The notes: a model not told the origin generated them from the letters alone. A stretch of 64,000 nucleotides of DNA from Enterobacteriaceae bacterium UBA2655 (GCA_002359495.1 DENB01000097.1:11394-75393), one strand, 5' to 3'; positions 30,884 through 40,348 are shown, counted from the stretch's first letter. A program made the numbers and translations.

Positions 30884-31660
30884 ATGGCCAGAAGTGGAAT
30901 AGAAGTACAACAAGCGGCCGTTAAGGCGCTGTTTTTACGCGAAATTAAAACGCGATTTGGTAAGTTTCGGCTGGGTTATTTTTGGGCGGTGCTTGAGCCT
31001 TCGGCACACTTACTTATCCTGCTGGGAATATTTGGTTTTATTATGCATCGTACGATGCCGGACATTTCTTTCCCGGTATTTTTACTTAACGGCATTATTC
31101 CCTATTTTATCTTCAGTAATATCAGCAATCGTTCAGTGGGCGCGATCGAAGCCAACCAGGGGTTATTTAATTATCGCCCGGTGAAACCGATCGATACCAT
31201 CATTGCGCGCGCGCTGCTGGAGACGCTGATCTACGTCGCTGTCTATATTGTGTTGATGGTGGTGGTGTGGCTGGCGGGTGAATATTTCTCTGTCACCAAT
31301 TTATTGCAGCTGGTTTGCACCTGGACACTGCTGGTGCTTTTCTCTTGCGGCATCGGACTGATCTTTATGGTGGTGGGTAAGAGCTTCGCTGAAACGCAAA
31401 AGTTTCTGCCGATACTTCTGAAGCCGCTCTACTTCGTTTCCTGCATTATGTTCCCGCTGCACTCCATCCCTAAAGATTACTGGCCTTATTTACTGTGGAA
31501 TCCGATTGTCCACGCCGTTGAGCTGAGCCGTGAAGCGGTAATGCCCGGCTATATTAGCGAAGGCGTGAGCCTACAATATTTGGCGTTTTGTACGCTTGCC
31601 ACGCTTTTTACAGGTCTGGCGCTCTACCGTACTCGTGAAGAGGCGATGCTGACCTCATGA
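30884..31660 (+). CDS. kpsM: KpsM, capsule ABC-transporter permease
   Basis: Inner-membrane subunit of the ABC-2 exporter that moves lipid-Kdo-linked capsule chains across the cytoplasmic membrane with KpsT. The 258-residue protein has the family start with a basic amphipathic helix (L-F-L-R-E-I-K-T-R-F-G-K-F-R-L-G-Y-F-W). This is followed by W-A-V-L-E-P-S-A-H and about six hydrophobic segments, and a C-terminal P-L-H-S-I-P-x-x-Y-W-P-Y-L-x-W-N-P. Base composition is intermediate to high, like the conserved kps genes. It overlaps kpsT by 4 bases. Confidence 0.95.
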   Translation: MARSGIEVQQAAVKALFLREIKTRFGKFRLGYFWAVLEPSAHLLILLGIFGFIMHRTMPDISFPVFLLNGIIPYFIFSNISNRSVGAIEANQGLFNYRPVKPIDTIIARALLETLIYVAVYIVLMVVVWLAGEYFSVTNLLQLVCTWTLLVLFSCGIGLIFMVVGKSFAETQKFLPILLKPLYFVSCIMFPLHSIPKDYWPYLLWNPIVHAVELSREAVMPGYISEGVSLQYLAFCTLATLFTGLALYRTREEAMLTS

Positions 31661-32322
31661 TCAAAATCGAAAACCTTACTAAATCGTACCGTACCCCGGC
31701 TGGCCGCCATTACGTTTTTAAAGATCTTAATATTGAGTTACCCAGCGGAAAGAGCGTGGCGCTGGTTGGCAGGAACGGCGCAGGGAAATCGACGCTGCTG
31801 CGTATGATCGGCGGAATTGACCGCCCGGATAGCGGCAGGATTATTACTGATAAAACCATCTCATGGCCGGTTGGTCTTTCAGGTGGCTTCCAGGGTAGCC
31901 TGACCGGTCGCGAAAATGTGAAATTCGTAGCGCGTCTGTATGCCAAAAAAGAAGAGTTAAAGGAAAAGGTTGCGTTTGTCGAAGAGTTTGCCGAGCTGGG
32001 TAAATACTTTGATATGCCTATCAAGACCTACTCTTCAGGAATGAAATCCCGCCTTGGCTTTGGTTTAAGCATGGCGTTTAAGTTTGATTACTACCTGGTA
32101 GATGAAGTCACTGCGGTAGGCGATGCAAGGTTTAAACAGAAATGTGCCGAGTTGTTTAAAGCCAGGCATGAAGAAGCGAGCTTTTTGATGGTTTCACATA
32201 GTTTGAATTCTTTGAAAGAGTTTTGTGATGTTGCTATTTTTGTTGGGCGTAATAATAGAGCTATTTTCTATAATAACATTGAAGAAGCTTTAAATAATTA
32301 TAGAAACGAGGAAAATATTTAA
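31657..32322 (+). CDS. kpsT: KpsT, capsule ABC-transporter ATPase
   Basis: Cytoplasmic ATP-binding subunit energising KpsM. The 221 residues show Walker A G-R-N-G-A-G-K-S near residue 38, the ABC signature in Y-S-S-G-M-K-S-R-L-G-F near residue 128, Walker B Y-Y-L-V-D-E-V-T-A-V-G-D near residue 146, and the switch His in M-V-S-H-S. The last 40 or so codons turn visibly AT-rich, so the junction of the serotype cassette falls inside the 3' end of this gene. It is translationally coupled to kpsM. Confidence 0.96.
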   Translation: MIKIENLTKSYRTPAGRHYVFKDLNIELPSGKSVALVGRNGAGKSTLLRMIGGIDRPDSGRIITDKTISWPVGLSGGFQGSLTGRENVKFVARLYAKKEELKEKVAFVEEFAELGKYFDMPIKTYSSGMKSRLGFGLSMAFKFDYYLVDEVTAVGDARFKQKCAELFKARHEEASFLMVSHSLNSLKEFCDVAIFVGRNNRAIFYNNIEEALNNYRNEENI

Positions 32323-32343
32323 CCCCTAATTTCGGCCAGCCAT

Positions 32344-33333
32344 ATGATTACTGCTATTATACCTATAGACTTATCACGAAGATCCAAAGACATTACAAGC
32401 AGAGCCTTGTTATTATCTGAATATTATGAAAAGACCAATATAAAAATAATATATGGAGTAAATAATAGAAACACAAGGCAAGATAAAAAATTCTTAAAAG
32501 CCATTCAAAAATTTAAGAATACAACTGTTAATATTATTAACTCAAATAGTACTTTAGTAAACACATCACTTCTAAGAAATGTTGCTTTTGAAGGAGTAAA
32601 AACAAAGTATACATTATTATTAGATGTAGATATTTATCCAGAAAAGGAAATCTTCTATAAATACTTAACTAAATTAGAGCAAGGAAAAAGCTCTTTTTAT
32701 ATACTACCTTGTTTATATCTAACCAGATATGGTTCAAACATCCTCTTAAAAAAAAGAAAAAAAACGTACGAATTAAAAGAGGATTTTTTTAATTTTTCTC
32801 GAAAAGAATTTCTTCATCTTGCCAGCCCTTCATCAATAACGCTTTTAAAAACTAGTGACTATCAAATATTAAAAGGATTCAATGAGAACTTTGAAGGACA
32901 TGGATACGAAGACTTTGATTTTTTAATCAGGCTCGCAAAATTACACAATCGTATATCTTTTGATAGTGATTTTATTGTTGATAAACCTGCACGCTCTCCA
33001 TTGTTTGCTACCGGATTTAGAAAGCATTTAGGCAAGCTTTGCTTAGAACAATTACTTGAAAAAGATATGGTTATGCATGTTTTTCATTCAAAAAATGATA
33101 TTAATGATTACTATAGCAGAAGGCAACAAAATTTTATCGAATTCAAATGCAAGCATGGTTTAAACCTTTCTGAAAGAGTGTATTCAGAACCATCATTACT
33201 AAATCTTTTTCTCAGTAGTATTTATGATAAGCATATAGATGTTACTGGTTACTCTATACTTTTCGAAAACAAACCTGGCCATATTGATCGTTACGACACA
33301 TTCAAAAGGAAAATGAGGTTTCTATTTAAATGA
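32344..33333 (+). CDS. capsule glycosyltransferase, family-2-like (GT-A fold, PF10111 type)
   Basis: First serotype-specific gene; 329 residues, low GC. It begins directly with a beta-strand (I-T-A-I-I-P-I-D-L), has the metal-binding D-V-D-I-Y at residues 94-98, and has G-F-N-E-N-F-E-G-H-G-Y-E-D-F-D-F at residues 178-193. That combination is typical of retained-metal GT-A transferases with a galactosyltransferase-like C-terminal motif, such as chondroitin-polymerase-type domains and the capsule family-2 group. It probably adds one sugar of the repeat from a nucleotide sugar at the inner membrane face. Donor and linkage cannot be predicted. It overlaps the Stealth gene by 4 bases. No membrane segment is seen. 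Confidence 0.8.
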   Translation: MITAIIPIDLSRRSKDITSRALLLSEYYEKTNIKIIYGVNNRNTRQDKKFLKAIQKFKNTTVNIINSNSTLVNTSLLRNVAFEGVKTKYTLLLDVDIYPEKEIFYKYLTKLEQGKSSFYILPCLYLTRYGSNILLKKRKKTYELKEDFFNFSRKEFLHLASPSSITLLKTSDYQILKGFNENFEGHGYEDFDFLIRLAKLHNRISFDSDFIVDKPARSPLFATGFRKHLGKLCLEQLLEKDMVMHVFHSKNDINDYYSRRQQNFIEFKCKHGLNLSERVYSEPSLLNLFLSSIYDKHIDVTGYSILFENKPGHIDRYDTFKRKMRFLFK

Positions 33334-34868
33334 CAATCTTTTCAATCAATAAAAAAATCAACAAACTCATAAAAAATCCTAATATGTTTTTTTATGATTA
33401 TTTTCGCAAGCGTGTTTTTGTTAAAGCTCCAGAGAGCACTCAAAAAGTAATCGAAAAAACGCAGATTCAAACCACGCCTATGTTAGATATTATGGAAATC
33501 CATAGATTAGGCCTTGCTGAATATATCAAAAAAAATCTTGACACAGGAGTAGCCCCCGAAGATGGTTTTGACAATAACGGCTTATTAATCTGGAGCGGTT
33601 ATTTAAATGGGCTTATAAGCTTTATAGCTACTCTTAGAAACATGATGTCAATGGATGTGACTATTTATACGCTTGGTGGTGGCTATAGCTTTCAAGCGTC
33701 ACATTCAGAAGAAATAGATCTTAAAAACATTTATAACAAATTAGCTAATCGCCCAGACTTCATCATAGAACTAAGCAACACCTTAGGACAACTTCATGTA
33801 TTACACTTTTATTTATATGATATTAATGAGGATGGATTAGCTATATTACGTTCAAGTAGAGCTTTAATTCGAAAAGTATATGTAAATGAGATAAAAAGTA
33901 CTTTCGTTTTAGATGAAAATTTTCGAAGTGACAAGATTGATGCTGTTTATACTTGGGTAAACCAAGCCGAGACAAAATGGCAAAATCTTTGGAATGAAAC
34001 CTTCGCAGAGCTAGAATTTGACCCTGACAGGTTTACAAATAATGATGAGTTAAAATATTCATTAAGATCGCTCAATAAATATGCTCCATGGCTTAATAAA
34101 ATATACATCGTATCAAATTGTTCAAAGCCAGAATGGTTAAAAAATGACGATACGATAAAATGGATAGATCATAGCGATATATTCCCTTCAACAGAGATGC
34201 TTCCTACCTTTAACTCTCATGCAATCGAATGTTGTTTACATAAGATACCCGGTTTATCAGAAAAATTTATATATTTAAATGATGATTTTATACTTTCACA
34301 ACCATGTTTACCCAGTGATTTTTTTGATGAGACTGGCCGTTCAATATCTTACTTTGAATCATATGGAATGGTTAATACTTCCTCTAAAAAAACCATTGAA
34401 AAAGATTACCTTTTAGCCGCACATAATAGCAATAAATTATTAAAGACAACTTTTCCTTTCTATAACGCAAGAAATTTACACAGGCATGTTCCATATGCTT
34501 TGAAAAAATCAGTTTTGAATGATATTGAAAAAAAATACTCTGATCATTTTCTTAAAACTCGGCACGCTAAAATTAGATCCGAAAATGATATTAATTTAAC
34601 CTCTTTTTTATATCACCATTTTGCTTTAGCTACAGGAAATTCAGTTAAATCTGACACAAGCGGAATGATTGTAAGACCAGAGAATATTAAAACTTTATTA
34701 AGCAAAGACACTTTTAAATATAAAATGCTTTGCTTTAATGATGGCGATGGTAGTTCAAACAATGCAGATTATAAAAAACTTACAATTCAATTTTTTAACA
34801 AGCGTTTGAAAGAACCTGCACCATGGGAAGATACCTCTTATCCTCGACTTGAATCAGAGGTGGAGTGA
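33330..34868 (+). CDS. Stealth-family capsule hexose-1-phosphate transferase
   Basis: Predicted to transfer a sugar 1-phosphate from a nucleotide sugar to a growing chain, making phosphodiester links, as SacB does in meningococcal serogroup A. In its 512 residues all four Stealth regions are visible: CR1 I-D-A-V-Y-T-W-V-N (203-211); CR2 starting N-N-D-E-L-K-Y-S-L-R-S-L (237-248) with W-L-N-K-I-Y-I-V-S and later H-A-I-E and Y-L-N-D-D-F; CR3 R-S-E-N-D-I-N-L-T-S-F-L (416-427); and CR4 C-F-N-D (468-471). The first 30 residues match the basic N-terminal motif of capsule transferases (K-K-I-N-K-L-I-K-N-P, then F-F-Y-D-Y-F-R-K-R). Residues 50-200 form a less conserved N-terminal region. GC is low. 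It is flanked by two glycosyltransferases in one operon. Confidence 0.88.
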   Translation: MTIFSINKKINKLIKNPNMFFYDYFRKRVFVKAPESTQKVIEKTQIQTTPMLDIMEIHRLGLAEYIKKNLDTGVAPEDGFDNNGLLIWSGYLNGLISFIATLRNMMSMDVTIYTLGGGYSFQASHSEEIDLKNIYNKLANRPDFIIELSNTLGQLHVLHFYLYDINEDGLAILRSSRALIRKVYVNEIKSTFVLDENFRSDKIDAVYTWVNQAETKWQNLWNETFAELEFDPDRFTNNDELKYSLRSLNKYAPWLNKIYIVSNCSKPEWLKNDDTIKWIDHSDIFPSTEMLPTFNSHAIECCLHKIPGLSEKFIYLNDDFILSQPCLPSDFFDETGRSISYFESYGMVNTSSKKTIEKDYLLAAHNSNKLLKTTFPFYNARNLHRHVPYALKKSVLNDIEKKYSDHFLKTRHAKIRSENDINLTSFLYHHFALATGNSVKSDTSGMIVRPENIKTLLSKDTFKYKMLCFNDGDGSSNNADYKKLTIQFFNKRLKEPAPWEDTSYPRLESEVE

Positions 34869-34872
34869 AAAT

Positions 34873-36246
34873 ATGAAAATAGCTGTATGTGCCATATGTC
34901 GTAATGAAATAAACTATTTAGATGAGTGGGTCTCTTTTTATAAACTTACAGGATTTGATAGCATATATATATATGACAACGTAAGTGATGATGGTACAAC
35001 TGAAAGATTACAAGCTTTTGATGAATGCGGTATTATCACAAGAGTTTTTTGGCCTCGCGTCGAAAATGTACCACCACAGCGTTCAGCATACTCCAATTTT
35101 CTAGATACACATTCTGGTCCGTATGATTTTGTTTTAATCTGTGACATGGATGAGTTTTTAATTACCCCAGAATATAATATAAAGCATTTCCTCAAAAAGG
35201 CGCTAGAAAAAAATCCAAATATTGGAGCAATAGCTGTCCCATGGCTTATATTTGGATCCTCTGGCGAAGAGAACCATTTACAAGGTAATTTAATCAAAAG
35301 ATTCCAGCATTGTGAAAATACAATATCTAGCGTTGTCAAACCAATATTTCGCCCTAAGCTTACGCAGAATATTAGAACTCATATATGTGATTTGTTAAGT
35401 GGAGATTATGTAAATGGAAATATTGAAATTGCCAAATGGCATGACGTACATCCACACTGGGTTGTAAACAATAATGAAGATGGCGCTGTTCTTTATCATT
35501 ATTACACAAAGTCTCGTCAGGAGTTTATCAAACGACGCGCCCTTCCTAAAGCTGATCGGGCTGGCTTAGTTTCAAGAAATCTCGAAGAATTTGATAAATA
35601 TTCTTCGCAGAGCCGCTATAACCCTAATGCCTATAAACTAAACGCAGCAATTGATATTAACAAAAATAATATTGAAAATACTATTTGTGAGAAGCTAAAT
35701 AAAAAAATCAATGTAGAATGCGTGGATTTTGACAATGGTTGGTTTTTTGGAGTTATATATGGAAAGTCAGAAATTTTAACAAGCATTAACATACTTATAA
35801 ACCAAGAACATGAGTTAAGAAAAAAGGTAAAGCTTAATAGCAATGGCATAACACCAGTATCAATAAAGTTGAAGTGGGCAAGTAGAAAAGCTAACTCTCT
35901 GAAATTCAATATTAATGGACAGACTTATAAGGACCTAAATTTAAACATTAAAGATATAAAAACCATTTCAAATTTTATCAAGTTTTGCGAAAATCTCCCA
36001 TCAGCTGAAGAACATATTTTCAACAACTTTATCTTAGTAATAAACAAAAGAAAAGCCAGCGAAATCGAAAAAACCATAACCAATTTAAAATTTACTAAAT
36101 ACAACAACCACAAAAAATTTATGCTATTAGCATGCGAATTATTAATCAATGGTGATGATAAAAGCATCAAAGATTGGATAGGTAGAAATCCTAATTATGA
36201 AACTTATTATGAAAAGTTAAAGGGGATCTTACATGAATTTAATTGA
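34873..36246 (+). CDS. glycosyltransferase (Glyco_tranf_2_4/GT92-like) with unassigned C-terminal half
   Basis: 457 residues from the ATG at 34873, preceded by GAGGTGGAG; a start 8 codons earlier would overlap the Stealth gene and lacks a site. Residues 1-230 match the family with C-A-I-C-R-N-E-x-x-Y-L-x-E-W-V-x-F-Y at the N-terminus, I-Y-D-N-x-S-D-D-G-T at 34-41, the metal-binding D-M-D-E-F at 91-95 and H-Y-Y-T-K-S near 215. The remaining 220 residues are Lys/Asn-rich, match nothing I recognise, and may be a second domain or a membrane/protein-interaction part. It probably adds another sugar of the capsule repeat. The 3' end overlaps the acetyltransferase gene by 14 bases. GC is very low. 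Confidence 0.78.
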   Translation: MKIAVCAICRNEINYLDEWVSFYKLTGFDSIYIYDNVSDDGTTERLQAFDECGIITRVFWPRVENVPPQRSAYSNFLDTHSGPYDFVLICDMDEFLITPEYNIKHFLKKALEKNPNIGAIAVPWLIFGSSGEENHLQGNLIKRFQHCENTISSVVKPIFRPKLTQNIRTHICDLLSGDYVNGNIEIAKWHDVHPHWVVNNNEDGAVLYHYYTKSRQEFIKRRALPKADRAGLVSRNLEEFDKYSSQSRYNPNAYKLNAAIDINKNNIENTICEKLNKKINVECVDFDNGWFFGVIYGKSEILTSINILINQEHELRKKVKLNSNGITPVSIKLKWASRKANSLKFNINGQTYKDLNLNIKDIKTISNFIKFCENLPSAEEHIFNNFILVINKRKASEIEKTITNLKFTKYNNHKKFMLLACELLINGDDKSIKDWIGRNPNYETYYEKLKGILHEFN

Positions 36247-37036
36247 TGTAGTTGACAATAAATATTTAACGCGATTTTATTTTACTAAAGAAACAGTGTT
36301 TGATGAGCTGATAAAAATTGAAATAAGCAACTTCCCTTCCATTGATATTTCCGGGAATATTGGGAAAAATAACTATATTTATATTAAAGAAAATGATCTT
36401 GATTATTTCAAATCGTTAAAGAAGAAAATAATATCGTTGCAAAATTGGGAAAAAAGCCCTTTAGAAAACATTCGTATTTTCCTTTTGAGCCGCTCTGGAA
36501 GTTTTAGCGTTAGAACTCGTTCTTCCAATGGAATTATAATAATAGGAAACAATTTTAAGGGGAGTTTTGAAGCTAGATTGATTAATGAGAATTCTTTTCT
36601 TTTGATAGGGGATGATATCACCGCACACGGACTTAGACTGCAAGTCCATGGAAACGGTATCTTTGTGGGTCGTAGATGTTTGATTTCAGAAGAAGTGATA
36701 ATACAAGGACATGATGCTCACGCTATCGTTGATCTGGAAAATAATAGTATTATTAACTATGGTGACAAAATTACAACCATAGGTGCTTATGTTTGGTTAG
36801 GCCGAAGAGTTACTATAATGCCTGGAGCAAATATAGGAAAAGGTTCTGTTATTGGAGCCACCTCTACTGTAACAAAGGAAATTCCCGAGTTCTCACTAGC
36901 AGTTGGGGTACCAGCGCGCGTTATAAAATCCAATATTTCATGGTCGCGAAAACGCGACGCACATGATGAAAAATCTCAAAAAATCCTTGAGCAACTAAAA
37001 AACATTAATGAGAAAAACGCCTATTTTCGTAATTAA
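36233..37036 (+). CDS. putative capsule O-acetyltransferase (left-handed beta-helix)
   Basis: 267 residues. The N-terminal 90 or so are unassigned. From about residue 95 to 235 the sequence has the hexapeptide-repeat pattern of CatB/WbbJ-type acyltransferases (I-I-I-G-N-N-F, F-V-G-R-R-C-L-I-S, V-W-L-G-R-R-V-T-I-M-P-G-A-N-I-G-K-G-S-V-I-G-A). It ends in the typical L-A-V-G-V-P-A-R-V-I-K. The likely catalytic His is in G-H-D-A-H near residue 164. It probably transfers acetyl from acetyl-CoA to a capsule sugar hydroxyl. It is last of the + strand operon; its stop is 1 base from the kpsS stop on the other strand. Confidence 0.82.
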   Translation: MNLIDVVDNKYLTRFYFTKETVFDELIKIEISNFPSIDISGNIGKNNYIYIKENDLDYFKSLKKKIISLQNWEKSPLENIRIFLLSRSGSFSVRTRSSNGIIIIGNNFKGSFEARLINENSFLLIGDDITAHGLRLQVHGNGIFVGRRCLISEEVIIQGHDAHAIVDLENNSIINYGDKITTIGAYVWLGRRVTIMPGANIGKGSVIGATSTVTKEIPEFSLAVGVPARVIKSNISWSRKRDAHDEKSQKILEQLKNINEKNAYFRN

Positions 37037-37037
37037 T

Positions 37038-38282
37038 TCAACTCAGTGTATCATTTAAAAAAACCCTCTCCCCACCAATGCTATTAATTTTTTCAATATA
37101 ATTTTTTGATTGACCATAATATACAGTATTGATTTGTGTTTCAGTCAACAAGTAATATCTGAACTTCTTAAACAACGCCATATCCGGTTTAAAGCCCGCC
37201 TGCCAGAACTGGTGCAAATGTCCCTGATACGTCAGGCCCTTGATGTCGTACAGGGCATTGCCCATCACCTTCAGCGGTTTGTTATGAATCAGCGCTGAAA
37301 TACCCGCCGTGCTGTTAATTGTCACCACCGCTTTGGCATGCGTCAACAGCTCCGGCATCGGCAAATCGTGCACGTAAATCACGCGGCGAGAAACGCCAAA
37401 CTCTTTACTTAACCGCTTAATCAAAGGCCCGTACAGACGATGGCCGCGATCCATGGGATGATGCTTCACCACCAGAAAGGTATCTTTCGGCGCCTTACGG
37501 GAAAAGGAGAAGATGACATCATTAATATAATCGCGCACATCCTCATACGGGCTGTGGTTGCGAATCTGGCTGTCGTTATATACCTGTAGGATCGCAAGGT
37601 AATAGCGCTGATCAAGGCTGGTTTGCAAATGGCTCAGAACGTTGCGTTGCAACATGCCATACCATTGCTTGCGCCAGTATGCGCGCACCCAGCACTGCGC
37701 TTCATACCATGGCGAAAAGGATTTATGGTGACGGTAGCGGTGGAACTCATGGCGATAACGCCAGCCCACCAGATAATACCAGGTCGCGTGACCGATGCGC
37801 TTCATCGCTGAAGGCTTCAAGCTCTCTACCTGCGGCGGCGGTAATTCTGGCAGTCGACGATAAAATTCCGCATCGCGCGGCAGCGAGGAAAAGGCGTTAA
37901 CTCCGCCCTCCTCTATCGTAATAAAGTGCGGCCGCAAATATCCCTCTTCAAAAGCAAGGAAGCGAACGCCTTTCGCCTGCGCCCAGCGCTTCGCCGCCTG
38001 ATGCAGCGGACGACAGTCGCCAAAACAGAGAATAGTATCGAAATCGAAATTTTTATGAGTATCGCGCAACCAGCCGGGGAATTCTTTTGGCGTGTTGAGA
38101 TAAGAAAGATATTCACGCTTACGACAATAAAAACGATCGCCGCCGTTAAATATCACGTTTACGGCTTCGCGGCCCAACGATTCCAGCCATTGCGCGACAT
38201 CGTTAAAGAACGGTCCCATCGGACCCTGCAATAATAAGTACTTCTTCCCAGAGAGTAGCGTTTTTAAGGCGTTACTGTTCAT
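37038..38282 (-). CDS. kpsS: KpsS, capsule beta-Kdo linker transferase (first Kdo)
   Basis: Cytoplasmic Kdo transferase that adds the first beta-Kdo to lyso-phosphatidylglycerol, starting the poly-Kdo linker of group 2 capsules. The 414-residue product starts at ATG 38282 after AGGG; a TTG four codons upstream is unlikely. Motifs are L-L-L-Q-G-P-M-G-P-F-F near residue 18, F-E-E-G-Y-L-R-P-H near residue 112, V-V-K-H-H-P-M-D-R-G near residue 268 and I-N-S-T-A-G near residue 317. The last 35 or so codons are AT-rich, marking the other edge of the serotype cassette. It is the last gene of kpsFEDUCS and convergent with the acetyltransferase. Confidence 0.95.
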   Translation of the reverse strand: MNSNALKTLLSGKKYLLLQGPMGPFFNDVAQWLESLGREAVNVIFNGGDRFYCRKREYLSYLNTPKEFPGWLRDTHKNFDFDTILCFGDCRPLHQAAKRWAQAKGVRFLAFEEGYLRPHFITIEEGGVNAFSSLPRDAEFYRRLPELPPPQVESLKPSAMKRIGHATWYYLVGWRYRHEFHRYRHHKSFSPWYEAQCWVRAYWRKQWYGMLQRNVLSHLQTSLDQRYYLAILQVYNDSQIRNHSPYEDVRDYINDVIFSFSRKAPKDTFLVVKHHPMDRGHRLYGPLIKRLSKEFGVSRRVIYVHDLPMPELLTHAKAVVTINSTAGISALIHNKPLKVMGNALYDIKGLTYQGHLHQFWQAGFKPDMALFKKFRYYLLTETQINTVYYGQSKNYIEKINSIGGERVFLNDTLS

Positions 38283-38320
38283 AGCACCCTGCAATATTAT
38301 TGTAATTATCCAGCTTTTTC

Positions 38321-40348
38321 TTAGCCGAATTTGACTTTAATAAACATTCTTAGCTTGCGGAAATAGCGCAACGCCCTTCCCGCTTTCTTTTTATTGATAA
38401 ACATCTGCCCGCGTGGCGTTTGAATAAGCAGCGCGGCGGCTTCTTCAGCAGTAATGGCTTCCAGTCGCAGCGGATGAATATAGGTAGGGTAAGCAATCAG
38501 CGTCTGATAGATCAGATCTTGCAGACTCAGCTGGCGGTTACGCCGTTCGCAGCGATGTTCATCCTGCGTCAGTCCCCAGCCGGCATAAAATGGCAGGCCG
38601 TAGCAGAACACTTTCTTGCCATGCATCAGAGCTTCAAAGCCCGACAGCGACGTCATGGTATGAAGTTCGTCCGCAACCTGAATACATTGAATAATATCGG
38701 CGTCGCTCGCCTGATCATTAGCCAGCAACGCGACAACATCATCTGGAATATCACCCTTGCGATTGCCTACTAATACATCAGGATGCGGTTTATAAATAAT
38801 AAACGCGTCCGGGTTACGCTCTCTTACCTTGCGCAAGAGATCGCCGTTGGTTTTAACAGAAAGCGTTCCCGTTTCAATTGAGGCGTCATCCTCAACCTGC
38901 CCGGGCACAAGAATAATTTTTTTGCCGCGAGCCTCGTCGGGTAATGTGAAATCCGCACCCAGGTTATATTTGCTGAGTTTATTTTCTACCAGCTGCTGAC
39001 GCAGTTTATCGGCGCGTATCTGTTGCGCCAGGCTAAGCTGGCTGTGATTCAGCATGACTTCCAGATCGCTGGGGCGCGATGCGTCGTAATAGATGCCGCG
39101 TTTATCCAATACCAGCGATAACGGCGGCAATAGGTCAGAACCCAATCCTGATGAACGTAAAAACCCATCTTCCATACGCCATAAGGGAAGCTGGCGCGCG
39201 TCCGCGGACGCCTGCCAGCGGCGTTCGCCGCGAATGCCCCAGACAATGCAGGCCGTCGCGTTATGGCAACGGCGCGAAAAGCTGACCTGATTCGCGCAGG
39301 TTTGTAAGAACGGTTTGAGGATGGTCGCCTTCCACAGCGTCAGGCCCGGTGCCCATAAATGGCCGTGTCGCTGTTGATGATGACGACGTTGCAGCGCCAG
39401 CCATTCCAGAACGGCAAACAGCGTCGCTGGCGCGCCGGTCAAAGGATCGATATAGCGGCAGTAACGCAGGTAAGCGGCAGCGAATAACTGTTCCAGCGAA
39501 GCCTTGCCGCGTCGTGCCGCCAGTTCGGCAGCCTGAGAGTGACGATCGTCGGTTAACCCCCATCCGGCGTACCAGGGCTGACCGAAGCAGGTAACGGGCT
39601 TGCCCGCCATCAAAGCCTCGAAGCCATATTGCGACGTCATGGCATAGACGCGTGAAACATGCCTTAGCAGGGATTGCGGGCTAACGTTGTCCGCCAACAG
39701 CCGGACGCGTTCGGTTGACGCCAGACCGGCGTAGTAACCCGCTTTTTTGCCTTGCAGGACATCGGGATGCACCTTCACCCAGATAACGGAAGCCGGGTTT
39801 TCCGCTATGGCCGCCTCCAGCATGGCGGCGAAATCATCCGGGCCGGCATTGCCAAAGGTCACCGACATATCGCCGAAGGTTTGATCGACCACCAGCACCG
39901 CGCTTGTTTCCAGATTTTTGTCGGCTTCAAATGCCGGCGCCTGGTTATATTTCGACAAATCTTCGGTAACGATGGTCTGCATCGCTTCACGGGCATCGGC
40001 GGCCAAAGGCAGATTGCCTGCGCTGTCCTGTATCAGCTTTTCCAACGTGCTGGGCTGGCGGGCATCGTAATAGATCCCCAGTTCGTCCACGACCATCGAG
40101 AGCGGCGGCGCGCCGTTCACGCCGAGGTCCAGCGAGCGGATAAAGCCGTCTTCCAGCCGGATAACCGGTTTGCCCGCCGCTTGCGCCAGCGCCACCGGTT
40201 TAGCCGCGCTGGGGCGATGCCCCCATACCGCCACAGCATCGATTTCTTCCGGTAAGGCGCGCAGCGGCGAGACTTTCTGCACGGGCTGCACCAGAAAGTT
40301 TTCCAGATGCGGAATACGCCAGATGCCGGAAGAGAAAATGCCGATCAT
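38321..40348 (-). CDS. kpsC: KpsC, dual-domain beta-Kdo transferase
   Basis: Extends the poly-Kdo linker with alternating beta-2,4 and beta-2,7 linkages, one per domain. The 675-residue protein is an internal duplication. R-L-E-D-G-F-I-R-S near residue 68 recurs as R-M-E-D-G-F-L-R-S near residue 390, P-P-L-S-M-V-V-D and P-P-L-S-L-V-L-D follow each, and W-Y-A-G-W-G-L-T near residue 260 recurs as F-Y-A-G-W-G-L-T near residue 588. It lies 38 bases upstream of kpsS and overlaps kpsU by one base (TAATG). Confidence 0.96.
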   Translation of the reverse strand: MIGIFSSGIWRIPHLENFLVQPVQKVSPLRALPEEIDAVAVWGHRPSAAKPVALAQAAGKPVIRLEDGFIRSLDLGVNGAPPLSMVVDELGIYYDARQPSTLEKLIQDSAGNLPLAADAREAMQTIVTEDLSKYNQAPAFEADKNLETSAVLVVDQTFGDMSVTFGNAGPDDFAAMLEAAIAENPASVIWVKVHPDVLQGKKAGYYAGLASTERVRLLADNVSPQSLLRHVSRVYAMTSQYGFEALMAGKPVTCFGQPWYAGWGLTDDRHSQAAELAARRGKASLEQLFAAAYLRYCRYIDPLTGAPATLFAVLEWLALQRRHHQQRHGHLWAPGLTLWKATILKPFLQTCANQVSFSRRCHNATACIVWGIRGERRWQASADARQLPLWRMEDGFLRSSGLGSDLLPPLSLVLDKRGIYYDASRPSDLEVMLNHSQLSLAQQIRADKLRQQLVENKLSKYNLGADFTLPDEARGKKIILVPGQVEDDASIETGTLSVKTNGDLLRKVRERNPDAFIIYKPHPDVLVGNRKGDIPDDVVALLANDQASDADIIQCIQVADELHTMTSLSGFEALMHGKKVFCYGLPFYAGWGLTQDEHRCERRNRQLSLQDLIYQTLIAYPTYIHPLRLEAITAEEAAALLIQTPRGQMFINKKKAGRALRYFRKLRMFIKVKFG

